DNA of 64,000 nt from Acidovorax sp. NO-1 (GTDB taxonomy: Bacteria; Pseudomonadota; Gammaproteobacteria; Burkholderiales; Burkholderiaceae_C), in contig NZ_AGTS01000143.1 in the NCBI RefSeq assembly GCF_000238595.1, forward strand, positions 1-64,000, given 5' to 3'. A model generated the notes under the pieces. The model was not told the DNA's origin, did not search any database, and worked only from the letters and a program-made list of their open reading frames with translations. Both the position numbers and the translations under genes were made by a program. This document shows, piece by piece, positions 18,527 to 28,129 of the stretch (positions are counted from its first letter, which is position 1; each line of letters opens with the position of its first letter).

Positions 18527-20857
18527 TTGTATAACAAAAAAACCACCCCCGGCGCGCAGTCCGCGCATTTGTCGGACGAGATTGAAGGCAGCGTGCAAGG
18601 GCACCGTGATGGACACGGTTTTGTCATCCGTGACGATGGCGAAGGCGACATCTATATCCCCCCGAACGAAATGCGCGCAGTCCTGCACAAGGACCGTGTG
18701 CGCGTGCGCATCGTCCGCCAGGACCGCCGTGGCCGCCCCGAGGGGCGCGTCGTTGAAATCATTGAGCGTCCGCCCCAGCCCATCATCGGCCGGCTGCTGC
18801 AGGAAAGCGGCGTCTGGCTCGTGGCCCCCGAAGACAAGCGCTACGGTCAGGATGTACTGATCCCCAAGGGTGCTACGGGCGCCGCGAAACCTGGGCAGGT
18901 CGTTGTAGTCGAGCTGACCGAGCCGCCGGCCTTGTTTGGCCAGCCTGTGGGGCGTATCACCGAAGTGCTGGGCGAGGTCGATGACCCCGGCATGGAGATC
19001 GAAATCGCCGTGCGCAAGTACGGTGTGCCGCACGAGTTCTCTGCCGAGTGCCTGGCGCAGGCCAAGGAGCTGCCCGACAAGGTGCGCGCACAGGACAAGA
19101 AGCGTCGCGTGGATCTGACCGACGTGCCCCTGGTCACCATCGACGGCGAAGACGCCCGCGACTTCGACGATGCCGTGTACTGTGAGCCCGCCAAGGTCGG
19201 CCGCAGCAAGGGCTGGCGCCTGCTGGTGGCGATTGCCGATGTGAGCCACTATGTGGAAACGGGCAGCGCCATCGACATCGATGCCTACGACCGCGCCACC
19301 AGCGTGTATTTTCCGCGCCGCGTGATCCCCATGCTGCCCGAGAAGCTCAGCAACGGGCTTTGTTCTCTGAACCCCGAGGTGGAGCGCCTGTGCATGGTCT
19401 GCGACATGCTGGTCACTGCCAAGGGCGAGGTGCACGCGTACCAGTTCTACCCGGCCGTGATGTTCAGCCACGCACGCTTCACCTACACCGAGGTGGCGGC
19501 GATCCTTGCCAACACGCGCGGCCCCGAGGCCAGCAAGCGCAAGGACCGGGTCAAGGACCTGCTCAACCTGCACGACGCGTACCGCGCGCTGCTCATCGCA
19601 CGCCAGGCGCGCGGCGCGGTAGATTTTGAAACCACCGAGACGCAGATCGTCTGCGACGAAAACGGCCGCATCGAAAAGATTGTGCCCCGCACGCGCAACG
19701 ATGCGCACAAGCTCATCGAGGAAGCCATGCTGGCCGCCAACGTGTGCAGTGCCGACTTCATCGCGCAGGGTGGCCAGCCGGGCCTGTTCCGCGTGCACGA
19801 AGGCCCCACCCCCGAGAAGCAGGAGATCCTGCGCAACTATCTCAAGGCCATGGCCGTGGGCATGACGATTGGCGACGACCCGAAGCCGGGCGACTTCCAG
19901 GCGATTGCCACGGCGACCAAAGAGCGGCCCGACGCGCAGCAGATCCACACCATGCTGCTGAGGTCCATGCAGCAGGCCATCTACACGCCCGTCAACAGTG
20001 GGCACTTTGGCCTGGCGTTCGATGCCTACACGCATTTCACCAGCCCGATCCGGCGCTACCCCGACCTGCTGGTGCACCGCGTCATCAAGGCCATTCTGAG
20101 CAAGACGAAGTACGCGTTGCCGACCTTGCCCATACCCGGTGAAGCCCATGCCAAACTGGCCAAGCGGCTGGCTGCCCGCGTGGCGGCGCCCGGCACCAAG
20201 CCCCGCAAGGATGTGGCACCGCCCAGCCGCGACACGCAGGCCTGGGAGGCCGCCGGCCTGCACTGCAGTGCCAACGAGCGTCGCGCCGACGAAGCCAGCC
20301 GCGACGTGGAAGCCTGGCTCAAGTGCAAGTACATGCGCGAGCACCTGGGCGAGGAATACAGCGGGGTAGTGAGCGCAGCAACCAGCTTCGGCATCTTCGT
20401 CACGCTCGATGCCATGTATGTTGAAGGCCTGGTGCACATCACCGAGCTCGGTGGCGAATACTTCAAGTTCGACGAAGCGCGCCAGGAACTGCGCGGTGAG
20501 CGCACCGGCATCCGTTATGCCATCGGTGCCCGCGTTCGGGTGCAGGTGAGCCGCGTCGATCTGGACGGCCGCAAGATCGACTTCCGCTTGGTGCGCGAGG
20601 GCGAAGAGCTGCTGGGCCGCGCGCTCAAGGACAAGGGCGTAGGCACCGAGGGCACCGGCGGTGCTGCCCGAAAGACCGGCGGCCGCTCGGGCGGGCGAAA
20701 GTCTGACAAGGGTGCAATCCCGTCAGCGACCGAGCAAGCCGGGCTCTCGCGCGAGCGGGCAGCGCGTTCACCGATTCAGTCGCTGAAGGCCTCCGTCAAG
20801 AAGGCGGTTGCGGGCAAGTCGAGCAAGAGCAAGGCGCGCAAGCCGCGCCGCGGGTGA
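18527..20857 (+). CDS. rnr: Ribonuclease R
   Basis: A processive 3'-5' exoribonuclease of the RNB family, 776 residues from the proposed start, for decay of structured RNA and rRNA quality control. Cold-shock-like domains begin with EIEGSVQGHRDGHGF. The RNB catalytic centre holds the metal-binding aspartates in GEDARDFDDAV (about 205-215), and an S1 domain (about 606-690) starts EEYSGVVSAATSFGIFV. The C-terminus is a Lys/Arg-rich tail (SKSKARKPRRG) as in E. coli RNase R. The TTG at 18527, with AGGA 10 nt upstream, is chosen because a longer frame runs through the antisense of tRNA-Leu copy 2; the next ATGs, at about 18608 and 18671, would cut into the first domain. Confidence 0.9.
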   Translation: MYNKKTTPGAQSAHLSDEIEGSVQGHRDGHGFVIRDDGEGDIYIPPNEMRAVLHKDRVRVRIVRQDRRGRPEGRVVEIIERPPQPIIGRLLQESGVWLVAPEDKRYGQDVLIPKGATGAAKPGQVVVVELTEPPALFGQPVGRITEVLGEVDDPGMEIEIAVRKYGVPHEFSAECLAQAKELPDKVRAQDKKRRVDLTDVPLVTIDGEDARDFDDAVYCEPAKVGRSKGWRLLVAIADVSHYVETGSAIDIDAYDRATSVYFPRRVIPMLPEKLSNGLCSLNPEVERLCMVCDMLVTAKGEVHAYQFYPAVMFSHARFTYTEVAAILANTRGPEASKRKDRVKDLLNLHDAYRALLIARQARGAVDFETTETQIVCDENGRIEKIVPRTRNDAHKLIEEAMLAANVCSADFIAQGGQPGLFRVHEGPTPEKQEILRNYLKAMAVGMTIGDDPKPGDFQAIATATKERPDAQQIHTMLLRSMQQAIYTPVNSGHFGLAFDAYTHFTSPIRRYPDLLVHRVIKAILSKTKYALPTLPIPGEAHAKLAKRLAARVAAPGTKPRKDVAPPSRDTQAWEAAGLHCSANERRADEASRDVEAWLKCKYMREHLGEEYSGVVSAATSFGIFVTLDAMYVEGLVHITELGGEYFKFDEARQELRGERTGIRYAIGARVRVQVSRVDLDGRKIDFRLVREGEELLGRALKDKGVGTEGTGGAARKTGGRSGGRKSDKGAIPSATEQAGLSRERAARSPIQSLKASVKKAVAGKSSKSKARKPRRG

Positions 20858-20899
20858 TTCAAGCCAGACGGCGCACAACGCACCTCTTGTTCGTTTACT

Positions 20900-20950
20900 C
20901 ATAAATTTATAGCTGCTGGCGCTTTATGGATAAGCGCTGGAGGCTATTTT
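20900..20950 (+). repeat. Dispersed palindromic repeat, copy 5
   Basis: Plus-oriented copy between the convergent rnr and hydrolase genes: TTATAGCT, 4 nt, GCGCTT, 7 nt, AAGCGCT, GGAGGC and TATTTT. The left box is shortened. Its right end touches the stop codon of the hydrolase gene. Confidence 0.82.
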
Positions 20951-21941
20951 TATGGATATTTCACGGCGGCACTGCTCTTGGGGCTGACCGCAACGGCCAG
21001 AAAGTTTGCGTACCGCTGCGCTGTGTCTTTGGGCGCTTCCATCATGGGCAGGTGGCCGATGCCAGGCAGCGCGGCAATCTGCGCGTGCGGAAGCAGCGTT
21101 TGCAAGGTCTTGAGGCCGCTTCGGTCGAACACGCGGTCGCTGTCGCCCCACAGGACCAGGGTGGGATGCTGCTGCAGGCGGCCCAGGTGTTGTTCCAGCA
21201 GGTAGCGGTCTTTGAGCTGCGCGTCCCACAGGCGGGTGTTGGATGCAGCGTTGCGCAGCGCGTCCTGCTCGGAGGCATGCAGGATGGGGTAGGGCAGGAA
21301 GGGGCGCTTTTCAAACACCAACTCCATCATCGCTTTGAAGGCGGTGGCATTGTGGGCCACCAGCGGGCGTTGCCCGGCGTCGATGAGGCGGTCCATGGTG
21401 CTGGGCTGGGGCGAGCGTATGCCGTGGGGCGCGCCGATGAAGGCCACGCTGGCTACGCGCTCAGGGTATTGCAGGGCAAAGAGCGCTGCGATCGTGCCGC
21501 CCATCGAGTTGCCCGCCAGATGCACGCGCCCAAGGCCGAGCGCGTCCAGAAACGCGGCCAGCCGCGTGACGTGGGCGGCGTAGTCGTAGGGCTGGTCGTC
21601 CCGCCGTGTGCTCTCGCCAAAGCCCGGGATATCAGGGGCAATCACCCGGTACTGGCCGGTGAGCGGTCGCGCAAAATCCACCCAATGATCTTTCTCCGCA
21701 AAAATGCCGTGCAGCAGAACGATGGGCGTGCCACTGCCGTGGCCCGGCGCGGGGTTTGGGGCGTGCCGTTGTCCAGGTAGTGGATGGTGTGCATGGCCGC
21801 ATCGGCGGTTTTTTCTTCCAGGCCGGACAGATGGCGATTGGCGCTGAGCAGCGGCTCTTTGAACAGCGAAGGTGCCCCGTAGTAGAGGCCGACCGTGCCC
21901 AGTACCAGTGCCGTTGCGACAGAAATAACGATGCGTTTCAA
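20950..21941 (-). pseudogene. Alpha/beta hydrolase with a -1 frameshift
   Basis: One hydrolase gene split into two frames. The first part starts at TTG 21941 (GGAG 8 nt upstream), encodes an N-terminal membrane anchor (RIVISVATALVLGTVGLYY) and reads through IHYLDNG. The rest of the enzyme is one frame away: IVLLHGIFAEKDHW (oxyanion hole), GNSMGGT (nucleophile), WGDSDRVF (acid) and GIGHLPMME (base). The frames join at a run of four identical bases at 21758-21761; adding one base there restores a 330-residue protein. Either a real frameshift has inactivated the gene or a homopolymer was miscalled. It is divergent from an AraC-type regulator that may once have controlled it. Confidence 0.82.
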
Positions 21942-22070
21942 GAAGCGTTCTCCAGGGGTATGGCTGCGTGCATGCCAGGGACTGCAGCTTCAAGCGTCAA
22001 CACACGCTCGGCCCCTGGCGGAGAGGCAAGGCTACGGAGAACGCGGTAAAAAAACTTGTAGATTTGGGCT

Positions 22071-22811
22071 ATGCCAGCACGCAACACACTGACCCTGGGC
22101 ACTGACCGGGCGCTCTACGTCGGAGAGATCCCGGCTACCGGCTGGCACTGCCATGCGTCGCCGGTGCTGCTGATGGGGCTCTCGGGCCGGTTTGCGGTGC
22201 ACTGGGGGGCAGGGCATGAGGAGACCTGCCACAGCGCGTTGGTCGATGCCGGGGTGGCGCACCTGTTCGACCCTTGTGGTGAAGTGGTGGCGCTGGTGTA
22301 CCTGGAGCCGGATTCGCACGAAGCACGGGCGTTGCGCGGTCTTCTCCAGCAAGAGGGTGGCGTGGTGCTGGATGTAGCAGCTCCAGTGGGTGCGCGCAGT
22401 GCCATGGAGGGTTATCTGCATCACTTCGACCTGCCCGCCTTGCTGCGCTGCCCGTTCGATAGCGAGGTGACGCCGCTGGACCTACGCGTGGTGCGCAGTC
22501 TGCATGCGCTGCGCCATCCGCAGGCGGGGCGGGTGGCACGGGATGACCTGGCCTCGGGCGTCCAGCTTTCGGCGTCGCGTTTCAATCACCTGTTTCGCGC
22601 CGAGATGGGGGTGAGCTTGCGTACCTATCGGGTCTGGTCCCAGGTGCGGCTGGCGATGGCGGGGCTGGCGGTCAGCCCGCGCCTGACCGACGCGGCGCTA
22701 CATGGCGAGTTTTCTGATTCGGCCCACTTCAGCCGCATGTTCCGGCAGACCTTTGGCATGACACCGTCGAGCGTGCTCAAGCCGCTCAAGAAGGTGACCT
22801 TGCTGGCTTGA
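22071..22811 (+). CDS. AraC-family transcriptional regulator
   Basis: A 246-residue regulator. The C-terminal AraC domain (about 140-242) has two helix-turn-helix units, seen in DLASGVQLSASRFNHLFRAEMG and in the second-helix signature FSDSAHFSRMFRQTFGMTPSS. The N-terminal ~130 residues form a cupin-like sensing domain (ALYVGEIPATGWHCHASPV, with a HxH pair) that would bind a small ligand. It is divergent from the frameshifted hydrolase gene over 129 bp, the usual arrangement for a local activator and its target. It ends 3 bp from the convergent nnr gene. Confidence 0.87.
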   Translation: MPARNTLTLGTDRALYVGEIPATGWHCHASPVLLMGLSGRFAVHWGAGHEETCHSALVDAGVAHLFDPCGEVVALVYLEPDSHEARALRGLLQQEGGVVLDVAAPVGARSAMEGYLHHFDLPALLRCPFDSEVTPLDLRVVRSLHALRHPQAGRVARDDLASGVQLSASRFNHLFRAEMGVSLRTYRVWSQVRLAMAGLAVSPRLTDAALHGEFSDSAHFSRMFRQTFGMTPSSVLKPLKKVTLLA

Positions 22812-22814
22812 GGC

Positions 22815-24356
22815 TCAGCTTCCGCCCACGCGCCGCGCCAGCGCACTGGCCGTCAGCGCCTGGCGCGCTGGCCAATCATCAGCCGCCTGGCCATGCTGGT
22901 AAACCGCTTCACTCGCAGCGCGCAAGGCGCTCGCACCGGCGGCCAGGTGGGCGCCCACCATGCCTGCCAGCACATCGCCTGTACCCGCCGTGGCCAGCCG
23001 CGCATTGCCCGTAGGGTTGATGGCCGGGACGCGGTCGGGTGCAGCGACCACGGTGCCCGAACCCTTGAGCACGGCCACGCAGTTGAACTGGTTGGCCAGT
23101 TGCTGCGCGGCATCCAGCCGGTGGGCCTGGACCTCGGCGGTGGTCAGGCCCAGCAGGCGAGCAGCCTCCAGCGGGTGCGGTGTGAGCACCGTGGGTTGCC
23201 CGTGCTGTCCGCGTGCCACCACCAGCGCGTGCAGTGCGGCCTGGGTGGCGATGGTGTTGAGCGCGTCGGCATCCAGCACCAGTCGGGCTGCGCGGGTGAT
23301 GACCTCGGGCAGAACGCGAGCGATGGCCTGCCCGCCGCCACAGCCGCAGACCACGGTGTGCTGTTCCAGTGCCAGCGCTTCAAAGCTGCGGAACATCAAC
23401 TCGGGCTGCTGTGGGTCGAGTTGCTGCTGGCCGTTGTCGAGCAGGGCCACCAGCACCCGGCCCGCGCCGCTGTGCAGAGCGGCCGAAGCGGCCAGCAGTG
23501 CGGCGCCCGCCATGCCCATGCCCCGCGCCGCCAATCCTTCGCCGCCCACCACTGCCACGTCGCCATAGCTGCCCTTGTGGCTGGCGTGGGCGCGGGGGGC
23601 GGGCAGGGCGGGGCCGGAGAGCCAGGCGTTGGGCGGCTCGTGCCCGGGTTCTACGCCCAGATCATCCAGCCAGACCTGGCCTGCTGCGTCCCGCCCGGCG
23701 GCGGTGAACAGGCCGGGCTTGAGGGTGAGCAGACTCAGCGTGTGGCGTGGCGGGGGCGTTTGGTGGTGCAGGTGGTAGTTCAGTTGGGTTGGGGTGTCGG
23801 GCGCGAGGCCTGCCGCAAACTGGCCGGTGTCTGCGTCCAGCCCGCTGGGCAGGTCCACGGCCAGCACGGGGGCCTGGCTGCGGTGCAGGGCTTGCAGACA
23901 GGCCTGGAGCCTTGCGTCGGGCGTGCGTGCGGGGCTGTGGGGTAAAGAAGAGACGCCAAGGCCCAGCAGCGCATCAATGCACAGGTCGTTGGCCCCCAGA
24001 TCGTTGGGCGCAGTGTCTGCCCAGGACACGCCCGCATCCCGTGCGCGCTGCCACGAGGCCCTGGCATCCGCCGGGGCCGTATCGGGCTGGCCCAGCCAGG
24101 TCACGACCACTCTGCGGCCACTGCGCTGCAGGTGCATGGCAGCTTCCAGCCCGTCACCGCCGTTGTTGCCGGGGCCGCAGGCAATCCACACGGTGCGTGC
24201 GTGGGGTGCCAACGCATGCGCCAGTTGCGCCACGGCCAGCCCGGCGCGTTGCATGAGGGTGTGCGGGGGCAGGGCGGCCGCTGCCGCTTTTTCCAGGCGG
24301 CGGGTGGCGGCGGTGTTGAACAAGGGGTGCGGCTGGTGGGCGGTGATGCGGTGCAT
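22815..24356 (-). CDS. nnr: Bifunctional NAD(P)H-hydrate epimerase / ADP-dependent dehydratase
   Basis: Repairs damaged (hydrated) NADH and NADPH. The N-terminal YjeF_N epimerase domain (about residues 1-215) has GPGNNGGDGL (61-70) and VLAVDLPSGLDADTG. The C-terminal ribokinase-like dehydratase domain (about 230-513) has GSYGDVAVVGGEG, LTPHPLEAARLLG, VLKGSGTVVAAP and NARLATAGTGDVLAGM with the conserved GTGDV. The 513-residue length is normal for the fused enzyme. The ATG at 24356 starts the family N-terminus (MHRITAH); a longer frame adds 72 low-complexity residues. dadA lies 86 bp upstream on the same strand. Confidence 0.92.
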   Translation of the reverse strand: MHRITAHQPHPLFNTAATRRLEKAAAAALPPHTLMQRAGLAVAQLAHALAPHARTVWIACGPGNNGGDGLEAAMHLQRSGRRVVVTWLGQPDTAPADARASWQRARDAGVSWADTAPNDLGANDLCIDALLGLGVSSLPHSPARTPDARLQACLQALHRSQAPVLAVDLPSGLDADTGQFAAGLAPDTPTQLNYHLHHQTPPPRHTLSLLTLKPGLFTAAGRDAAGQVWLDDLGVEPGHEPPNAWLSGPALPAPRAHASHKGSYGDVAVVGGEGLAARGMGMAGAALLAASAALHSGAGRVLVALLDNGQQQLDPQQPELMFRSFEALALEQHTVVCGCGGGQAIARVLPEVITRAARLVLDADALNTIATQAALHALVVARGQHGQPTVLTPHPLEAARLLGLTTAEVQAHRLDAAQQLANQFNCVAVLKGSGTVVAAPDRVPAINPTGNARLATAGTGDVLAGMVGAHLAAGASALRAASEAVYQHGQAADDWPARQALTASALARRVGGS

Positions 24357-24442
24357 GGGCTGCAGGGGGCAAGGGCTGCTGCCAGCGGCAGCGCGCCTGC
24401 CATTGTGCGCCGATGCCCCGTGGGGGCAAAGCGCAGGAAGGT

Positions 24443-25675
24443 TTAGAACCGCCGCATGCCCAGCCCGTCCAGCGACACCTCGGGGTCCCGTTGCGCGATC
24501 AGGTCGGCCAGTGCCCGCGCGCTGCCGCAGGCCAAGGCCCAGCCGCCAGCGCCATGGCCGGTGTTGAGCCACATGCCCGGCACGCCGCTGGCGCCCACCA
24601 CCGGTGCTCCGTCGGGCAGCATGGTGCGGGCGCCGCGCCAGATCTGCAGGTTGGATGACAGCTGCGCGCCGCCAGGGAACCAGTCGTTCAGCGTGCGGTA
24701 CAGGCGTTGCAGTGTGGGGGTGTGGTGCTCGGCATCGGCCCCGGCCAGTTCAGCGCCACCGGCAATGCGCACGCGCTGGCCCAGGCGGGTGATGGAGATT
24801 TGCTGGCCCGCATCCACCACGCTGGCGCGGGGGGCGTGAGTGGATTCGCGCAGCGGGGCACTGACAGAGTAGCCATACACGGCCGCCATGGGCAGGCCCA
24901 GGCCCAGTTCGGGCAGCAGCGTGGCCGAAGCCATGCCGGCGCACAGCACCACGGCATCAAAGCGGCGCAGGTCCGCTTCGCCTTGCAGCACCACGCCGGT
25001 GGGGCTGGTGCCCAGGCGGTCCACCCGGGTGTTGAACACAAACTGCGCACCCGCGCCCTGGATGCCCTGGCGCAGCAGCTGGGCGAACAGGCGGCAGTTG
25101 CCAGCGCGCGCATCGGGCAGGTGGATCGCGCCTGCCAGCGGGGCTTCGGGCGAGAGGCCAGGCTCGATCTGGCGCGCCACATCGGCGCCGATCTCGCGCA
25201 GGGCCACACCGCTGTCGCGCAGCACTTGCAGCGCGGGTTGCAGTCGGGTGCGGTCTTCTTCGGTGCGCAGCAGCACCAGGCGGCCGTCGCTGGCTTCAAA
25301 GTCCAGCTCATGCTGGCTCGCAATGGCCTGCAGTCGAGCTTGGCTGTATTGCGCCAGGCGTTCGACCGCGGCTGCCGGGGCGCTGTGGCTGCGCGCCATG
25401 CTGCGCCAGCGCCGCAGCCAGGCCCAGTTGGCTCGGGTCAGCCCGCCAGCCAGCCGCAGGGTGGCCTGTGTCCCCATCAGTCGCAGCGGCTGGCCGAAGC
25501 CCGGTAGCGCCCAGGGGCTGAGCAGGTGGGGCGCCAGCAGCCCGGCGGTGGCAAAGCTGGCCTCTTCGGCGGCCGCACTGCGTTGTTCAAACACCGTGAC
25601 TTCGTGGCCGTCGCTGGCCAGCTCATACGCAGTGGTGACGCCGATGATGCCGGCGCCCACGATGGCAATCTTCAT
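24443..25675 (-). CDS. dadA: D-amino-acid dehydrogenase (DadA-type FAD oxidoreductase)
   Basis: FAD-dependent oxidase of the DAO superfamily, 410 residues, that deaminates D-amino acids to 2-oxo acids and feeds electrons to the respiratory chain. The N-terminal Rossmann motif is IVGAGIIGVTTAYELA (4-19) followed by EQRS. RRFDAVVLCAGMAS and the C-terminal WLNTGHGAGGWALACGSA match the DadA type. It is expected at the inner face of the cytoplasmic membrane. It is in line with nnr downstream and the amidase gene upstream. Another D-amino acid or glycine/proline oxidase substrate is possible. Confidence 0.87.
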   Translation of the reverse strand: MKIAIVGAGIIGVTTAYELASDGHEVTVFEQRSAAAEEASFATAGLLAPHLLSPWALPGFGQPLRLMGTQATLRLAGGLTRANWAWLRRWRSMARSHSAPAAAVERLAQYSQARLQAIASQHELDFEASDGRLVLLRTEEDRTRLQPALQVLRDSGVALREIGADVARQIEPGLSPEAPLAGAIHLPDARAGNCRLFAQLLRQGIQGAGAQFVFNTRVDRLGTSPTGVVLQGEADLRRFDAVVLCAGMASATLLPELGLGLPMAAVYGYSVSAPLRESTHAPRASVVDAGQQISITRLGQRVRIAGGAELAGADAEHHTPTLQRLYRTLNDWFPGGAQLSSNLQIWRGARTMLPDGAPVVGASGVPGMWLNTGHGAGGWALACGSARALADLIAQRDPEVSLDGLGMRRF

Positions 25676-25691
25676 GAGTTTTTGGTGTTTG

Positions 25692-25740
25692 TTGGCTCTG
25701 GCGCTTATGCATAAAGCGCTAACAGCTATTGTTTTTGTAG
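25692..25740 (-). repeat. Dispersed palindromic repeat, copy 6, forming the end of the amidase gene
   Basis: Minus-oriented copy. On the minus strand: CTACAAAAACAATAGCT, 4 nt, GCGCTT, 7 nt, AAGCGC, CAGAGCC. The left box supplies the last codons and the TAG stop of the amidase gene (LQKQ-stop), so the repeat overlaps the coding end and fills most of the gap to dadA. Confidence 0.82.
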
Positions 25741-27084
25741 TTTTTGCTCGATCTGCAGGCCGATGTTGAGCACCGTGTCATCCCTGAGCGCCCCGTGCCA
25801 GACCATGAGCCCGACCGGGAGTTCCCCTTGTACATGGCAGGGCAGCGACAGCGCGCAGCCGTCCAGCAGGTTGACCACGCTGGTGTTGCGCAGCAGCAGG
25901 TTGTTCACGCGGAAGAACTCGGCGTCGCGGGCGGCGTCCCGGGCCTTGTCCACGCCATCTGCGGGGGCGACATCGGCCAGCAGTGGCGCCAGGATGGGCA
26001 CGGTGGGGGACAGCAGGGCGTCGTACGGCTCCATGTCGGCGAGCATGCGTGCAATCCAGTGCTGGCGCGCCTGCAAAAGGTCGATGTATTCCCAGGCCAT
26101 CAGCGTGGCGCCTTTTTCGATGCGCATGCGCACCCGGGGGTCGTAGCGGTCGCCTGCACGCTGCAGCAGCTCGCGGTGCCAGGCGTAGGCTTCGGGGGCG
26201 GCAAAGCCGTACGCGGGCTGCTCCAGCACGGCGGGCAGGGCGATGATGTCAATCTGGGCGCCTGCCTGGCGCAATGCTTCCACACTGCGCTCAAAGGCCT
26301 GGGCCACAGTGGCGTCAAGTCCGTCGAGGAACAAGGTGGACGGCACGGCCAGCCGGTATTGCGACAGCGGCGCAAGGCTGCGCGTCACGCGCCGTGCGGC
26401 CAGTACCTCGTGCGCCACGATGGCATCGCGCACGGTGCGCGTCATGGCGCAGGCAGTGTCCAGGGTGGTGGACAGCGGCACGGCGCCAGCGGTGGGCACC
26501 AGCCGGGCAGTGTTCTTGAAGCCCACGATGCCGTTGAGCGCCGCAGGAATGCGGATGGAGCCACCGGTGTCCGACCCCAGCCCGATGAACGCGGCGCCAG
26601 TGGCTACCGACACCCCGGCGCCAGACGAAGACCCGCCGGGCACGCGGGGCGCGCCGGGCAGGGCGCCAAATCGGGCATCCCAGGCAGCAGGCGTGTCGTA
26701 GTGGGGGTTGACGCCCACGCCAGAGAAAGCGAACTCCACCATGTTGGTGCGGCCAATCAGGCTGGCACCCGCAGCGCGCAGCCGGGCCACGGCCGGGCAG
26801 TCTTGAGCTGCTGCGGGAGCCCCCGCCAGCGCGGTGGAGCCCGCCGGGGTGGGTTGGCCGGCCACGTCAAACAGGTCCTTCACCGACACGGCCAGTCCGG
26901 CAAGAGGCAACTGGGTCACACCCGGCTGCACCGCCGTGGTGCGTGCCTCGTCAAACAGCGTGCGTACAAAGCTGTGGGTGTTGGATGCGGCCTGGGCAGC
27001 GTCGATGCAGCGCTCCAGCTCGGCGGGCGCGGTGGTGGCGCCGTCCCGCAGTTGCTCACGGGTGGCGATCAGGTCAGGAAGCAT
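25726..27084 (-). CDS. Amidase-signature family hydrolase
   Basis: An amidase-signature enzyme of 452 residues, a general carboxamide hydrolase related to GatA and fatty-acid amide hydrolase. The Ser-cisSer-Lys triad is visible: Lys69 in AVSVKDLFD, Ser152 in [10 protein letters not shown] and Ser176 in [11 protein letters not shown]. The substrate is unknown. A GatA role is unlikely because gatB and gatC are not adjacent. The ATG at 27084 is chosen over a longer frame that runs into the divergent rpsB promoter. The last codons lie inside a dispersed repeat, so the C-terminus (about EQKLQKQ) may have been altered when the repeat arrived. Confidence 0.87.
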   Translation of the reverse strand: MLPDLIATREQLRDGATTAPAELERCIDAAQAASNTHSFVRTLFDEARTTAVQPGVTQLPLAGLAVSVKDLFDVAGQPTPAGSTALAGAPAAAQDCPAVARLRAAGASLIGRTNMVEFAFSGVGVNPHYDTPAAWDARFGALPGAPRVPGGSSSGAGVSVATGAAFIGLGSDTGGSIRIPAALNGIVGFKNTARLVPTAGAVPLSTTLDTACAMTRTVRDAIVAHEVLAARRVTRSLAPLSQYRLAVPSTLFLDGLDATVAQAFERSVEALRQAGAQIDIIALPAVLEQPAYGFAAPEAYAWHRELLQRAGDRYDPRVRMRIEKGATLMAWEYIDLLQARQHWIARMLADMEPYDALLSPTVPILAPLLADVAPADGVDKARDAARDAEFFRVNNLLLRNTSVVNLLDGCALSLPCHVQGELPVGLMVWHGALRDDTVLNIGLQIEQKLQKQ

Positions 27085-27089
27085 GGGTG

Positions 27090-27098
27090 TGCTAGAAT
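27090..27098 (+). promoter_or_regulatory. Extended -10 promoter of the rpsB operon
   Basis: TGCTAGAAT matches the extended -10 pattern TGnTAnAAT. Transcription would start near 27105, leaving a leader of about 165 nt before rpsB. It overlaps the start of the divergent amidase gene. Confidence 0.55.
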
Positions 27099-27198
27099 CT
27101 TTGGGTTTTGCTGGGAGCAGTAGCGCAGTGGTGCAAGGTTTGCACAACCGGCGTGGCCGCTGCGGCAAGACCAATCGCAAAGCAGCCCTGTCAAGGTG

Positions 27199-27230
27199 TT
27201 GCAGTGTTCGTGATGATCACGGCACTGCAA
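27199..27230 (+). promoter_or_regulatory. Long hairpin in the rpsB leader
   Basis: TTGCAGTG pairs perfectly with CACTGCAA, and inside it CGTGA pairs with TCACG. This gives a 13-bp interrupted stem about 40 nt before the rpsB start. It is not followed by a U run, so it is not a terminator. Autoregulation by ribosomal protein S2 on its own leader is known in other proteobacteria and is a reasonable guess. Confidence 0.5.
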
Positions 27231-27271
27231 TTATTGGGGCTGATTTTAGACTTAACCTTTGGAGTATTTTT

Positions 27272-28024
27272 ATGTCCGTTACCATGCGCGAAATGCTGGA
27301 AGCCGGTGTCCACTTCGGTCACCAAACCCGCTTCTGGAACCCCAAGATGGCCCCTTACATCTTCGGCCATCGCAACAAGATTCACATCATCAACCTGGAA
27401 AAGTCGCTGCCACTGTTCCAGGAAGCCCAAAAATTCGCCAAGCAACTGGCTGCCAACCGCGGCACGATCCTGATGGTCGGCACGAAGCGCCAGGCCCGTG
27501 AAATCCTGTCCGCCGAAGCGCAACGCGCTGGCGTGCCTTTCGTGGACCAGCGCTGGCTGGGCGGCATGCTGACGAACTTCAAGACCGTGAAGACCTCGAT
27601 CAAGCGCCTCAAGGACATGAAGGCCCAGCAAGAAGCTGGCCTGGACAGCCTGAGCAAGAAGGAGCAATTGACGTTCTCCCGCGAAATCGAAAAGCTCGAA
27701 AAGGACATCGGCGGCATCCAGGACATGGCTGCTCTGCCCGATGCCATCTTCATCATCGACGTGGGCTTCCACAAGATCGCCGTTGCCGAAGCCAAGAAGC
27801 TGGGCATTCCGCTGATCGGTGTGGTTGATACCAACCACTCGCCCGAAGGCATCGACTACGTGATCCCTGGTAACGACGACTCGGCCAAGGCCGTGATGCT
27901 GTACGCCCGTGGCATCGCTGACGCGATCATCGAAGGCCGTGCCAACGCCGTGAATGAAGTCGTGAAGGCTGCTACTGCAGAGAGCACCGACGAATTCGTG
28001 GAAGTGCAAGAAGCCGCTGCCTGA
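27272..28024 (+). CDS. rpsB: 30S ribosomal protein S2
   Basis: Small-subunit protein S2, 250 residues. The N-terminus [20 protein letters not shown], then [17 protein letters not shown] and the late [24 protein letters not shown], are family signatures. A strong ribosome binding site (TTTGGAG) lies 6-7 nt before the ATG. First gene of the rpsB-tsf-pyrH-frr cluster; an attenuator-like hairpin separates it from tsf, which would let S2 and EF-Ts be made in different amounts. Confidence 0.98.
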   Translation: MSVTMREMLEAGVHFGHQTRFWNPKMAPYIFGHRNKIHIINLEKSLPLFQEAQKFAKQLAANRGTILMVGTKRQAREILSAEAQRAGVPFVDQRWLGGMLTNFKTVKTSIKRLKDMKAQQEAGLDSLSKKEQLTFSREIEKLEKDIGGIQDMAALPDAIFIIDVGFHKIAVAEAKKLGIPLIGVVDTNHSPEGIDYVIPGNDDSAKAVMLYARGIADAIIEGRANAVNEVVKAATAESTDEFVEVQEAAA

Positions 28025-28058
28025 TAGCCCGGCTGCGCGATCCGTCGCGAACAAAAGC

Positions 28059-28085
28059 GGGGCCCCTGGTGAGCCCCCTTTTTTT
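28059..28085 (+). terminator. Attenuator-type terminator between rpsB and tsf
   Basis: GGGGC / GCCCC stem with a 9-nt loop followed by C and seven T, in the 105-bp rpsB-tsf gap. Given the continuing operon it is likely a partial terminator. Confidence 0.6.
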
Positions 28086-28129
28086 AGCCCGAATCTGAAC
28101 TGACTGAACTGAACACTGAAGGAACAAAG

